A program made the position numbers and the translations under genes. The notes beneath the pieces were generated by a model that made no database searches, had not been told where the DNA came from, and saw nothing but the letters and a program-made list of their open reading frames with translations. Of a DNA stretch of 64,000 bases, positions 31,696 to 42,132 are shown piece by piece (the first letter of the stretch is position 1; the number at the start of each line of letters is the position of its first letter). This stretch comes from Tuctoria greenei (lineage: Eukaryota; Streptophyta; Magnoliopsida; Poales; Poaceae), in contig JAYESD010000007.1 of the NCBI GenBank assembly GCA_036927565.1, positions 133,274,230 to 133,338,229 on the forward strand. Direction: 5' to 3'.

Positions 31696-32677
31696 CATGG
31701 CTATAAATAGGACCCCCTACCCTCACTTTACACACACCACTTGAGTATTCATTCTATTGTATCCGCTATTCTTCATAGGTCTAGAGGAGTTCAGGCTGTA
31801 GAGAGGAGAGCCTCTAGTCCATAGTCCAAGTTAGGAAGGAGTAGAAGGAGTCTCTCTCTTCCCAATTCCAAATTGGGAACGGTATGGATCATATATTCCT
31901 CTTTGTATGTGTGACTCTGTTTTTAATAAAGATGTTATCTTTTGTCTTATTTTACTCCTATACTTGGATGAAACGTTTCTTGTTTGATTGTGGATTCGTG
32001 TATGTGGTAGGAGTAGTCTTTATGATTATGCCATAACAATCTTATTATATTATTATAAACACATAAACTCCCACTATAGTCTAATTAGTTATGACATGAC
32101 CATGTATTGGTTCAACGATGTTTAGTTTAGTCATTTCCTTAGGATTGCTTGTGCCTATGCTCCTAAGGTATTTACTTAATATGCTAGCATGATGCTAGGA
32201 TAGTTAAGTAGCGTCAGATGTCTCTTAGACCAACAGACTGAAGAGGTAGGCAGTAGGTTGTGATAGTCCTATCTGTCCTTTGTAATCCTCCACGTTCGGC
32301 TATGCTATAGGCTCTTTGCGGGAGACGTCCTAGTATTGCTAGGAGTAAACCCGTGCCTGATTTGTTGAACAACTTAGCATAAGAATTCATCATTTACATG
32401 TTCATTAGTATCTAACGTAGCCTATGTGTATGTATATTAGAGGCATTGTAGGATCAACTTCCTAACTCTTAGCCTAATCCCTCTTTGACCCATTTATCGC
32501 CCTTAGAATAGAATGCTCTTGTGTGTGTCACACTACCTACGTATCTATTACCCATCCTCACTAGAACCTTACCTAGACCAATCTACCCTTTTTTTCATTT
32601 GATGATTGCTATAATACTTTGATAGTTTTCGTGCGCTTGCGGATTTTTACATGTGACATAAGAAACGTCAACAAGCA
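31696..32677 (+). repeat. F copy 1: LTR lacking its U3, beginning at the TATA box
   Basis: From TATAAATAGGACCCCC onward it matches F copy 2 (33530 on) for about 1 kb, ending ACGTCAACAAGCA. A degraded primer site (TTTCTAGCGTCGTTGCTGGGG, 32678 on) follows; this type of site is common in Tat/Athila-like gypsy elements. The U3 of copy 2 is missing here, replaced by CACTA-2 sequence. No ORF is present. Confidence 0.62.
31702..31709 (+). promoter_or_regulatory. TATA box of F copy 1
   Basis: TATAAATA is followed by GGACCCCC, identical in context to 33532-33539 in copy 2. The sequence upstream is from CACTA-2, so this promoter is chimeric. Confidence 0.55.
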
Positions 32678-33173
32678 TTTCTAGCGTCGTTGCTGGGGAA
32701 GGCAACTGAAGTATTGCATGATTGAGTGAATAGGTTATGACCCAGGGTAGGTTTTAGTAGGATAACCCTTCTTTGTTTTCTCATTTATGTGAAAATAGGG
32801 TAGTGTATGTCTGGTTTCCGCTTGCCGGAAAACTTTGTTGAAAATCCTGAATCCCTTCTGAGAAATCGACCTCGTGTCGTAATTTGCATAATGTTCTTAA
32901 TCTATTTATCGGATGTTTCTGCCTGACTACTTGTTTGTGAGTGGTAGGGAGTAGCAATGTTATGCTGAACTCCAAGCTCCCTAAGAAAGCTCCAAAAGGT
33001 CTTATCAATGAAATGAGACCCTCCATCACTTATGACCATTCAAGGAGTGCCAAAGCATGGAAAATATACCAATTTCACCCGTCAATATAACTCAATTGTG
33101 TGAAGGAAATATCATTTCTTGCACACATCACCTTTCTATTTAATCTATTTCCACTTGTACTTGGAGAAATTGG
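32678..33173 (+). other. F copy 1 leader and unassigned interior remnant
   Basis: The leader matches copy 2 up to GTGAAAATAGGGTAGTGT (~32806). The rest (32807-33173) has no recognisable domain. It ends before the likely LTR start of copy 2, so most of an interior has been deleted. Confidence 0.4.
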
Positions 33174-34548
33174 TGCATGCAGGTATTTTATACAAAATTG
33201 AAGTAAAATAAGGGTTGGATCTTATAAAATACAATCCCAGCCAATCAAGCGTCGACATGTGGCACCACATTGATCAAATGGCCTACAAAAAGAAGTATCT
33301 GAGGCCATCCAACGGTGTAGCACCCATATCAAGGTATGGGACCAACCTAAAAGTCACCTGGAGAAAGAACAGACCGTTTGGAGCCAGGACCAGGTCGACC
33401 GACCTGGTGGTTCGATCGACCTCTTCCTGGCGCCAAACCCAGTCAACTTCAACATGTTGGCTCCTCCCGGCTTGAAGTCAGTGGTGACTGATTTGCACTT
33501 TTTTGGTGGCAGGAACCGACCCTTCTCCACTTATAAATAGGACCCCCACCCCTCACTTCAACACACACCACTTGAGCATCATTCTATTGTATACACTAGT
33601 TCTCTTAGTCCTTAGTGGAGTTAGGCTATAGGGAGGAGAGCCTCTAGTCCCAAGTCCAAATTGGGAAAGGTATTGTGAGTTTATGCATAAGAAAGATATT
33701 ATCTTTAGTCCTCTCTTATTAATATACTTGGATGAAGCATTTCTTGTTTGATTGTGGATTCCATGTATGTGGTAGGAATAGTCTTTATGATCATGCCTTA
33801 ATGTCATTATACTATCATCATAAACACTATAAACCCCCACTATAGTCTAAGTAGTTATGATATGATCATGTTAATATGAATAACTTATGCTATGTCTCAA
33901 CATTGGTTCAACGATGATTTAGTTCATTGCCTTAGGATGGCTTGTGCTGCAGCTCCTAAGGTATTTACTTAATATATATACTAGCATGGTGCTAGGGTAG
34001 TTAAGTAGCGTTGGATGTCCCATAGACCACAGATTGAAGAGGTAGGAAGTAGGTGGTGACAACCCTATCTTTCCTTTGTAATCCTCCACGTTTGGCTATG
34101 CCACAGGCTCTTGGCGGGAGTCGTCCTAGTATTGCTAGGGGTAAACCCGTATCCGATATGTTGAACAACTTAGCATAAGGATTCACCATTGACATGCTCA
34201 TTAGTATCTAACCTAGGCTATGTATATGTATATTAGAAGAATTGTAGGAGCAACTCCCCAATCCTTCATCTAACCTCCATTAGGACTCATTTACCCTTTA
34301 CAATATATTACTTAGGTGTGTGTCACACCACCCATATATTATCAACTTACCCTTGTCTTGATAATTGATTAGTATCCCATAGCTTGATCATAAGAGTAGT
34401 GTTTACTTTACTCCATTGCCTTCCTTTGGTATAAATACAATACCCTTAGGAACACTGTTGGGTGAAATGCTACGCGACAATTTCCATGCGCTTTAGGACC
34501 TCATCTCTTTCGAGAGATTACCTGTGATGTAAGAAACATCAACAAGCA
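33174..34548 (+). repeat. F copy 2: full LTR of an unclassified gypsy-like element
   Basis: The likely start is TGCATGCAGGTATT near 33174 (uncertain by tens of bases). The U3 contains a palindrome-rich stretch (GGTCGACCGACCTGG near 33392). TATAAATA is at 33532-33539 and the end is CATCAACAAGCA at 34548, followed by a degraded primer site TTTCTAGCACCGTTGTCAGG. Copy 1 shares the part from the TATA box on. Confidence 0.55.
33532..33539 (+). promoter_or_regulatory. TATA box of F copy 2
   Basis: TATAAATA with GGACCCCC after it, shared with F copy 1. Confidence 0.6.
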
Positions 34549-36533
34549 TTTCTAGCACCGTTGTCAGGGAAGGCAAAGCAAGTGAAGGATAGCTATCACT
34601 TGTGATTAAGCTATAGGTACTAATAGTTATTAGACAGGATTACTCTTGTTTGTTTTCTCCTTTTGTGTGAAAATAGGGTAGTGTTGGCTAACCCATTTCA
34701 TGGGATGGCCAACGAGGACACAAGTGCTCAACTGCAAGATGATTCAAGGCGTACCTCAACAAATGCCCGCTAGGCAACACCATTGCCCTTCACGGAAGAA
34801 TTTCAGCTTCGAGTAGGAGCCAAAGTCATCCATCCCCAAGCTTGGGGGAGGATCCAATATTTATTCTTGGTTTGCCTCCACCATAGGGTGGATAGTTGGC
34901 TCCTCATCCAACATTCATGTCATTGGTTGGTCCATCAATCCATGAACACCTTTGTGCTGGAGCTGAAGGAGTCCTATTCTCATTCATCATAAATGAGAAT
35001 AAGTTCTCTACTCAAGGGGTGGATAGAAGAGTGCTCTAGTTCCTTTAGCTTGGCATGCACACCACTTAACAAGGTGGACATGCTACCTAAGGAACTACAC
35101 CTCCCATTGAAGTATCATGAAGACCAAGCCAATGGAGAAGTGTTTTGAATTATCCAAGCCATGGATATTCACATGACTTGTGAAAATCCATGTCAACATG
35201 GGGCACTTGGGGAATCATTTCCCTAAGACCCATGAGGATTCTTCCTTCCAAACACAACTCCAATGGCTATCACCTATAAGGAGGTCAAAGGTGGAATCAA
35301 CATCACCCTTGCAATCAAGGAGGCTATGCGGAGTTCAAGGGATCTAAGTTCTACAAGCCTACCTTGAAGTATCTTGTCCATGGCCAAGCAAGAAATCAAG
35401 ACAACATCCACATGAAGCCCTTGGCCAAGGACAAGAAAATTAAAGACCATTCAAGATCCAAGATCTCCCACAATTACTTCTTTGGATTACTACCTTTTGA
35501 CCAAGCCCATGCAACCTAGGGCAAGTGACATTGTGGGTGAAGCATTTCTTGTTTAGTCGTGGATTCCACATGTCATCATGCCCAAGGAAGCTTTTGATCC
35601 ATGATGAAGTATGAGTTAACCTTAAGGAATATCAAGAAGGTCAAAGTGGCACCCCTGAGGAAGGACAAGCCTCACCATGCTCTCAAAAGAATATCTCCAG
35701 GAAGGAAAAGCCGTCACTACATCAACAAGTCTTAATCAAGACGACGGGGAGGCTAGGGCCACCATGTGGCCCACATGTCCAACTAACATGCAAAAGGAGA
35801 TTTGCCATGTCAATCAAGGGAAGTTCTCCACATCTTCAACTTCTAGATTGGACAACAAATCATCGCATTAAAATGGACGGAGGTGAGTCCCTCTCATCGG
35901 ACTTCAAAAATTCGGTGAGTCCCTGCCAATAGGTTAATTGGTAGTTATCTCATATTTGTTTTCCTAATTTCAAATTTGAATTTCCCATCAATCCTTGCAT
36001 TTGCATTTACCATGTTTGAATTTTCACACTTGTATGTTGGAAAGTAAAATTTCCAACCATTATAAAATTAAAATTTTGAATTAGAAAATAAATTTATTTG
36101 GATATGAACCTTGGGCGTGACCACTTGAGTTCATCTTCCTAATTCAAACAAAAAATATTTCCCCTAATATTCAATGCATTTGCAAGTTGTTTTGAGTTGG
36201 GCAAAACAATTTGGCAAAGGGTACAACTTGCTTTTGAGCTAAAGTAACCCGTTTTTGAGGGTTTTTGTTTTTTCTTTATTTTAGTGCAGCCAATAATAAA
36301 TTTGGAAAGAGGTTGGAAGGCCCCTGCAAGCACATATCCCTCCATCAATCCCATTTTGAGTTCATGGTGGAGGAATGCTCAAGACTGTGGCTCAATGGAG
36401 GAACAAGATGAAGCTCATTAAACTCTAACCTCAACTTGGCACGAGACATTGAACATGAAGGCTACACCAAAAATTCATGGTCGTGAGTTTCTCACACAAC
36501 GACCTTCAACCCAAACTGCCCTTGAATTGAGGT
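34549..36533 (+). mobile_element. F copy 2 interior: non-coding, no pol
   Basis: The primer site is followed by a leader like copy 1, then about 1.9 kb with only fragments of open frame (for example ATGGCCAACGAGGAC near 34705, soon stopped). A perfect 14-bp palindrome CCCCAAGCTTGGGG lies at 34834-34847. No protease, RT or integrase motif is visible. This resembles large non-autonomous LTR elements such as rice Dasheng, which is a comparison from memory. The 3' LTR is not found. Confidence 0.45.
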
Positions 36534-36778
36534 TGTCGAAGTATTAGAGGGACGCTTCTCCCGGATCTGCTAAGGAGCAGCCCGCGAAGGTTCTTTGTTC
36601 GGTGGGGCTTAGGCCTCAATCAAGTGTTCTAGTGGAGGAGAATATGAGGCAGTGGTTTTTACGTGGTTCTGGCCGCAAGTAGCATAACACCCTACTCCAC
36701 GGTGGATGGTACTTCTAGTATGTGTGTATGAGTTTGTGTGTTCGATGTTTGATCTTCTGTAATGGTGGCAGTCAAGGC

Positions 36779-36792
36779 CTTTTATAGAGAAG
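36779..36792 (-). promoter_or_regulatory. Possible minus-strand TATA box in the G element
   Basis: CCTTTTATAGAGA reads TCTCTATAAAAGG on the minus strand, a good TATA sequence. It points away from the plus-strand gene, so its role is unclear. Confidence 0.25.
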
Positions 36793-37169
36793 GCCGGATG
36801 CCTTACAAGTGGGGTCTCGGTGCTTGACAGGTGGTCCCGAGGCGATGTTATCCAGAAGATCTAAGGCTTCTCGCACAAGCTTGCCTGACTGAGGCCCTGA
36901 AGAATCGCCGTCTTGCCCCCTCTCTTGTCAATAGCCCACGCGTCATTGCTGACGGTGGCAGAAGGTGTCCCGTCGGTCTGTCTTGTTGCCGCAAGCTACC
37001 AACTTGGCCAAGTGGGATAGACTTGCAGTGCCTTCACTGTGATGCAATTGGTCGTACCAATCTCTGACCTTTGGTGTGCTCCGCATTGCGCGCAAGAGGA
37101 TGGTGAGCGTCTTCAATGCTTCGGAGCGCACCATCCTCGACGCCCGTATCCTACCGTCCGAGGCGAGCT

Positions 37170-37510
37170 GCAGGACACGCGGCAGCGTCGAGGCTGAGCC
37201 CTGCTTGGGGGGGCAGCCCTGGTCCTCCATGACACGTGGCAGCTCCGAGGCTCTCCATGGAACGAGGCAGCTCCGGGCCCTTCCCCGTGGGGGTGGGGGT
37301 GGGGGGGGGGGCTGGACCTGACACTTCATGCCACGTGGCTGTACTGGGGCTCTCCCCCAAGGTTGGGTGAGGTCCCATCCCTACACGTGGTGCCTCGTGA
37401 GTTCTCCACACCGGAGGGGCCAAGTCCCATCTTCAAGGCTTACGTGGCAGCACCAGAGCTCAATCTGGAGGGAGGTTGAGGTCATGGCGCCCACAGGACA
37501 CGTGGCGTCT
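37170..37510 (+). repeat. Degenerate ~57-bp tandem repeat, each unit with a G-box-like CACGTGGC
   Basis: CACGTGG or a one-base variant recurs at 37175, 37233, 37332, 37384, 37441 and 37499, with a weak unit at 37262. It is often followed by AGC and a TCC/GAGG tail. The regular spacing shows a minisatellite. G-boxes bind bZIP and bHLH factors, so this could be an enhancer-like array ~600-950 bp ahead of the gene. A G-rich run (37285-37311) interrupts it. Confidence 0.65.
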
Positions 37511-38114
37511 CCGGACGTGTCTTGGTTTCTTCATCTTGTGTGCGAGGGTACCCCATCTGCAGGGTACTGACAGTGGCCCTTGGGTCCACCTTGGCATGTG
37601 TTGAAGAGCCCAAAGGTGGATCCCTTTCCATGTTTTCCCGTACTGTGCTTTGAATTCTGTCTTGGACAGCCGAAGCGGTGGGCACTTCAGCCAATCGTTG
37701 CCACGCATCCTCTTCTGGTTGAGAGACCACAGCGACGAGATCTTTGCTTGTTGTAATATCTCTGTCTTCTGCGGCACCTTTAACCGCGACGGTTTTTGAT
37801 GTAGCTATAGCACTTGTGTTCGCTCCGCCATTACGGGAGTCGCTTCAGTGGTTTCTCCAGGCGGCTGCCGATTGGGCCAGTGCATTAGAGCGGGGACGTA
37901 GGACCCATTGTCATGGGTGTCGTGTGTTGAGCATTGCGGTCTGAACCTTCGCTCAAAGTACTCAGGCGTCACGGGGGTGATCAAAAAGGAAACCTCTGTT
38001 AGAGGGAACAGTTCCTTCGTTACTCAAACCCCGCAGCCCAAGTTTTCGCCTTCTTCCTCGAGCGCCCGGACCTTCTTCACCCCTTAGCCAAAGCTCTCGC
38101 CCTAGCTCGCTCCA

Positions 38115-40890
38115 ATGGCTTCCCTGCTGCCTCCTTCGCGCTTCTACTCGGCCAGAGACCTGGTGCCGATGAGGCGGCTCCTTGGCTGGGCGGCTTCGGA
38201 GTGTGGATGGATGATCCGCTACGGATCGCCTGATCTTCGGGATCTACGTGAAGATGAGACTTTTCTCTTCGTTGCCTACACCACTGCTAGACTCGCACTA
38301 CCGTTGTCAAGGTTCTTCCTTGCACTGCAGGGGGAGTACGGGCCGCAACTTCACCACTTGTCGCCGAACTCCATCACCTTGCTTGCCGTGTTCGTCCACC
38401 TATGCGAGGAGTTCGTGGGTTGCCTGCCCACAATGGAGCTGTTCCGGCATTTCTTCATTATGAAGACAAATGGAAGGAGTGCGATGACTCAAGTGGGGGC
38501 CTACTACTTCCGTCATTGGGACAAGACCTCCCAGGGTTACATTGCCTCATTCAAAGGGGGCAAATGGAGCGATTGGATAGAAGATTGGGCGATTGTGAGG
38601 ACAGACCCACATTTCTCGTTGAAGATGTCGTCTGTTGGCCCAGGCTCCGATTCTACCACCTGGGAAGCATCCCAGGGGTTGCCAGAGGAGTACAAGCCCG
38701 CCCTGAGGAGGATCTGGTTCTTGGCTGGCAAGGGCTTGACCTCCATGATGGTGTTGGTAGATTTCTTGCTCCACCATACCACCCCTCTCCAACATTGTCT
38801 GTACAGAGCCTGGGTCTACAACAGCAAATATGACGAATACTGGCTGGGTCTAGACACCCCATATCCCAAGATGTTGTAGGAGATGTTGAAAATAGTGACC
38901 TTCGACGTTGTTAACGATGAGCACGTCTCCATTCTAGATGACTGCGAGACGCTCCACATGACCACCGATGTGAGGGCTGAACTGTGGAGCTCGATGTCGA
39001 AGGTCAACGTGTTCGACCTCGTTCGCCTACATCCCGAAGATACGGCTCGAGCCTCGACAATCCTAAAGTGTTGTCGTGAAGCGGCACAACTAGGGTAAGG
39101 ATCTTCCTCGCATCCTTCAGCAAGGGCGGGGGCAGAGCCCTCAACTACATCTAACAACGTAGAGGTCAGCCAATCGGCACCAGTTCTGGAGCTGAGAAAG
39201 CATTCACGCACGCCGACTGTGGGCTCTGGTGCTCTTATACCAAAGAAGCAAAAGCTACTTCAGGGGGATGGTACTCCCATCTCTTGTCACCAGTGAGCCA
39301 GAAGGGCTGAAGCTTCTGTCCTTGACTTAGTCTCCGATTCCAGTAGTGGCCCTGGTTCTGGAGGAGGTGTCGAGGGGCCTGCGCAGACAACCACGCCAGC
39401 GCAGGTTGATCCGGAGTCGGTACTAGCGACGACGTCGCCAACCTTGTCATCAGGTCTCGGCGACCTTGATCTATCGCGCCGGGTGGGAGGTCGGGGTCAT
39501 TGGAGTGGCTTGACTCGCGCGGTAAGTTGCAGTTTCTCCCCTCTGCTATTTCTCTTCTTTTTCATTTTTTTCGCTCTGACAGATATTTATCTCGGCTTTT
39601 CAGGACGTCGTCAGCCGACTTGGTGCCCTTGGTGCTTCCAGGGGTGGGCTTGATAGCCCCTACCCATCCTGGAGCTGGAACGGGGTCTATCGCGCCACAT
39701 CCTACGTCCGAAGGTGCATCAGTCTTAGGTGCTATTGATGATTCTGCACCCCCGTCCGTCGAGGCAGGTGTGGTAGAGGTGGCATCAAGCCTGGAAGTGC
39801 CAGGCGAGGAGGTGCCTGGTGAGGAAGTGCTAGGCGAAGAGGTGCTCGGTGAGGAGGGGGCTATCTTGGTCGTGGCTGCCTCTCTTGGTGGGCTGACCTG
39901 CTGCTCATTGAAGCGGTGACGACACCTGACGTCATTGGTGTACAATGTGGCAACTCGCCACCGCGACCGGCGATGCCCTCGCAGCGGAGGAGGGGGCTTT
40001 GGCACTAGGCAGCGACACGACGATTCTTGGGGCTCCAGCCGGGGAACTATCTGGTCCCCAAGAGCTAGTGTTTGCCGCGGCATTGGTAGGAGGGGTGGAA
40101 GGGCAGTCGTCGGTGGCAACGGTCGAGGCAATCCCTCTCGCCAACGCTATTGCCGCGAACAAGTCCATCTTGCGCCAAACGCAGGCTGCTTTTGCCCGAG
40201 AGTAGGATTGGCTTGCAGAGGAGCGGCACTTGGTGAAGCTGGTCGACGCCAAGAACAAGGAGTTTGAGGTGAAGGCTTTGAAGGCCCATGCTACTGTCAA
40301 TGCTTGCCTGAAGCTGTGCGAGGATTAGCAGCCGGAGTTGGTCCGCCGAGAAGTTGTCGTTGCTTACACGAAACGGAACTTGGCGGCGAAGGAGGAGGAG
40401 GTCTTTTGAAGCCTGGAGGAGAAACACCGGGCATTGGAGGACCTGGAGCTGGGCATCCAGCGCCAAGAGGACGACCTGCGGCATGGTGTTTGGGAGCTTG
40501 CAGACTGGGAAGAGACTGCGCAGAGAGAGGCTGAGAGCCTCCAGGCCTCTCGCACGGCCGAGGCCCAAGGGGTCCAGGACTTCCTGGCCCATGCTGGGGT
40601 GGTGCTGGAACCCCTCGGCCTTGGTCCTGTGCCGTGCGGGAGCCATCTTAGGGATTGACCAAGCTACTTCCTACCTTGGACTCCCTCTGCTCGTCGTTGG
40701 GGTTGGTGTACACCATCCTTGCAAGGTGGCTGGAGGAGCTGGCTGAGCTGGTGGTCTCCCATGTCTTGGTGTGCTTCCAGAGCTTGTACCTCATGATCCC
40801 ACTACAGTCGGTGGAGAAAGGCCGCCTTGATGAGCGAGAGGAAGAGGCGAGAGCTGAAGTCTAGGAGCTTGCTAAGCAGGTGGCCTCTTA
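38115..40890 (+). pseudogene. Gag-like protein of the Transposase_28 family (putative gypsy-type transposon gene), with intron
   Basis: ATG 38115 (CCAATGG context) opens one frame to 39521, broken by TAG 38877, TAA 39096 and TGA near 39291. The first ~250 residues hold the family core (ALPLSRFFLALQGEYG, LLAVFVHLCEEFVGCLPTMELFRHFF, GAYYFRHWDKT). A Ser/Pro-rich linker follows. An intron at 39522-39603 has GTAAGT and TTTTCAG. Exon 2 has a GEEVP/GEEVL repeat (~39805-39860) and then a long coiled coil (RNLAAKEEEV, LEDLELGIQRQEDDLRHGV) in shifting frames to about 40860. Its function is unknown, probably gag-like. Mutations suggest it is dead. Confidence 0.68.
39522..39603 (+). other. Predicted 82-bp intron in the Transposase_28-like gene
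   Basis: The donor CG-GTAAGT and acceptor CTTTTCAG flank a T-rich stretch. The upstream exon is exactly 469 codons long (phase 0). Grass members of this family usually have an intron between the core and the coiled-coil part. Confidence 0.6.
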
Positions 40891-41455
40891 ATTCCAGCAA
40901 GGTTGAGACTGGCGACACCCAAGCGAAATGTTTTTTGTATCTGGGAATGACCCCCTTGTTTAATAATTGTTTATGAATTTGAATCCAATTTGCTTTGCTT
41001 GTTGGCTTGTCATGTGCTTTCAAATTGTTGCCCCAATTCCTTCTCTTGTGTAAGGACTTGAAGAGCCTTTGTTGATGTCGTTAGCCCTTTAGGGACCAAT
41101 GCTTGCACAATTGACACGACTTGTTTGTCGCTAGTTGATGTCCTGCCTATGGACCCCCCCTTAGAGGTCCCTTGGTAGGCGTGGCGAGATTGTTGGGTAC
41201 GCCTGCCACTTGACCGCATGATATCTTTGATAGGCCCCCAATGGAGTGGGTGAGAATAAGTGTTTGGTCTTGGCGTGCCCCTTTTGGGGGCAACGTGCTT
41301 TTCCTTAGTGTTGTCGTCAGCAGCAGGCCCCCTAGGGGTGCTGGACCTGGCTTCTCCGACCTCATCCACCATCGTCGTGAAGTCGTCGACGGCAAACCCC
41401 CTGGGAGGTGCTAGAGTTGGATGCTCCGGCGTCGCCCACCATCTTCGTGAAGTCG
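40891..41455 (+). other. 3' region of element G, no gene seen
   Basis: It holds T-rich and then GC-rich sequence. An imperfect local duplication is present: CACCATCGTCGTGAAGTCGT near 41369 and CACCATCTTCGTGAAGTCGT near 41438. Element C begins right after the second copy. Confidence 0.4.
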
Positions 41456-41586
41456 TGTAACACCCCCATTTTCATGCATCATGCCCTGCATCCATCATTA
41501 AATATGTTTAACATTAAGTAACATAAAAAGGAACAAGTTTAAAATGAATTAGAAACAAAACCGCATTTAAGAATTCTAGGAAGTGC

Positions 41587-41960
41587 GAACTAGTCCTTTT
41601 TGGTGCGGACTAGTCCGATTTCTCTCTAACCTTGATCGGACTTGTCTTCTTTGCTGCGGACTAGTCTGTTTTTGCCTCTGGACACTTTCGGACTTGTTCG
41701 GTCCTATGCGGACTAGTCCGGTATTCCAAATCCTTGGAAATTTCGCTAAGTCCCTGGTCTTGTCCGGACTTGTCCGGTATTCCAGCGGACTTGTCTTTTT
41801 TCCCCTCTGACTAAAGTTAGACTTGTCTGATTTTGGCCAGACTTGTCTATTTTTCCCCTCTGGATAAGTTCGGACTTTTCTGATGTCCAGTTCAGACTTG
41901 TCTGATATCTCTCTGTCTAACTTTGGACTAGTCCAGCCTTTTTCGGACTTGTCCGATAAA
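41587..41960. repeat. Palindrome array in the U3 of element C
   Basis: About thirteen copies of CGGACTAGTCCG or CGGACTTGTCCG-type sequence occur in 375 bp, each followed by variable T/C-rich spacers. CGGACTAGTCCG is its own reverse complement. The array ends ~165 bp upstream of the TATA box, as it does in the LTRs of D and E. Confidence 0.85.
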
Positions 41961-42124
41961 TCATGACTCCAAGTTGATCTTTTGTTTCACGACTTGTTTC
42001 TTGGGTTTCACATTAAGTGGGCCTAGGGACGTCGTGCCTAATTCTTTTAGAGCCCATGTGGGACTCTAAACCGACCCCTACTCATCCCAAACTCGAATTC
42101 CATGAAACCATAGCATCCACCTCT

Positions 42125-42132
42125 ATATAAAC
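42125..42132 (+). promoter_or_regulatory. TATA box of the element C LTR
   Basis: TATATAAA in CACCTCTATATAAACA. The same context is found in D (minus strand, 50650-50657) and E (56832-56839). Confidence 0.72.

Larger units (their letters stand above)
36534..41455 (+). mobile_element. Element G: LTR-type element carrying a Transposase_28-like gene (boundaries approximate)
   Basis: A change of sequence character at TGTCGAAGTATTAGAGGG (36534) looks like an LTR start. About 1.5 kb of GC-rich non-coding sequence follows, then a gag-like gene from 38115 to about 40890. No pol and no matching 3' LTR are seen before element C at 41456. Genes of this type in grasses are usually annotated as parts of gypsy-like, pol-less elements. 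The LTR end and primer site could not be identified. Confidence 0.5.

Noticed and set aside
38402..38833. 143-codon ORF overlapping the Transposase_28-like gene
   Set aside because: Out-of-frame shadow of the 38115 frame, which has the recognisable family motifs and the intron.
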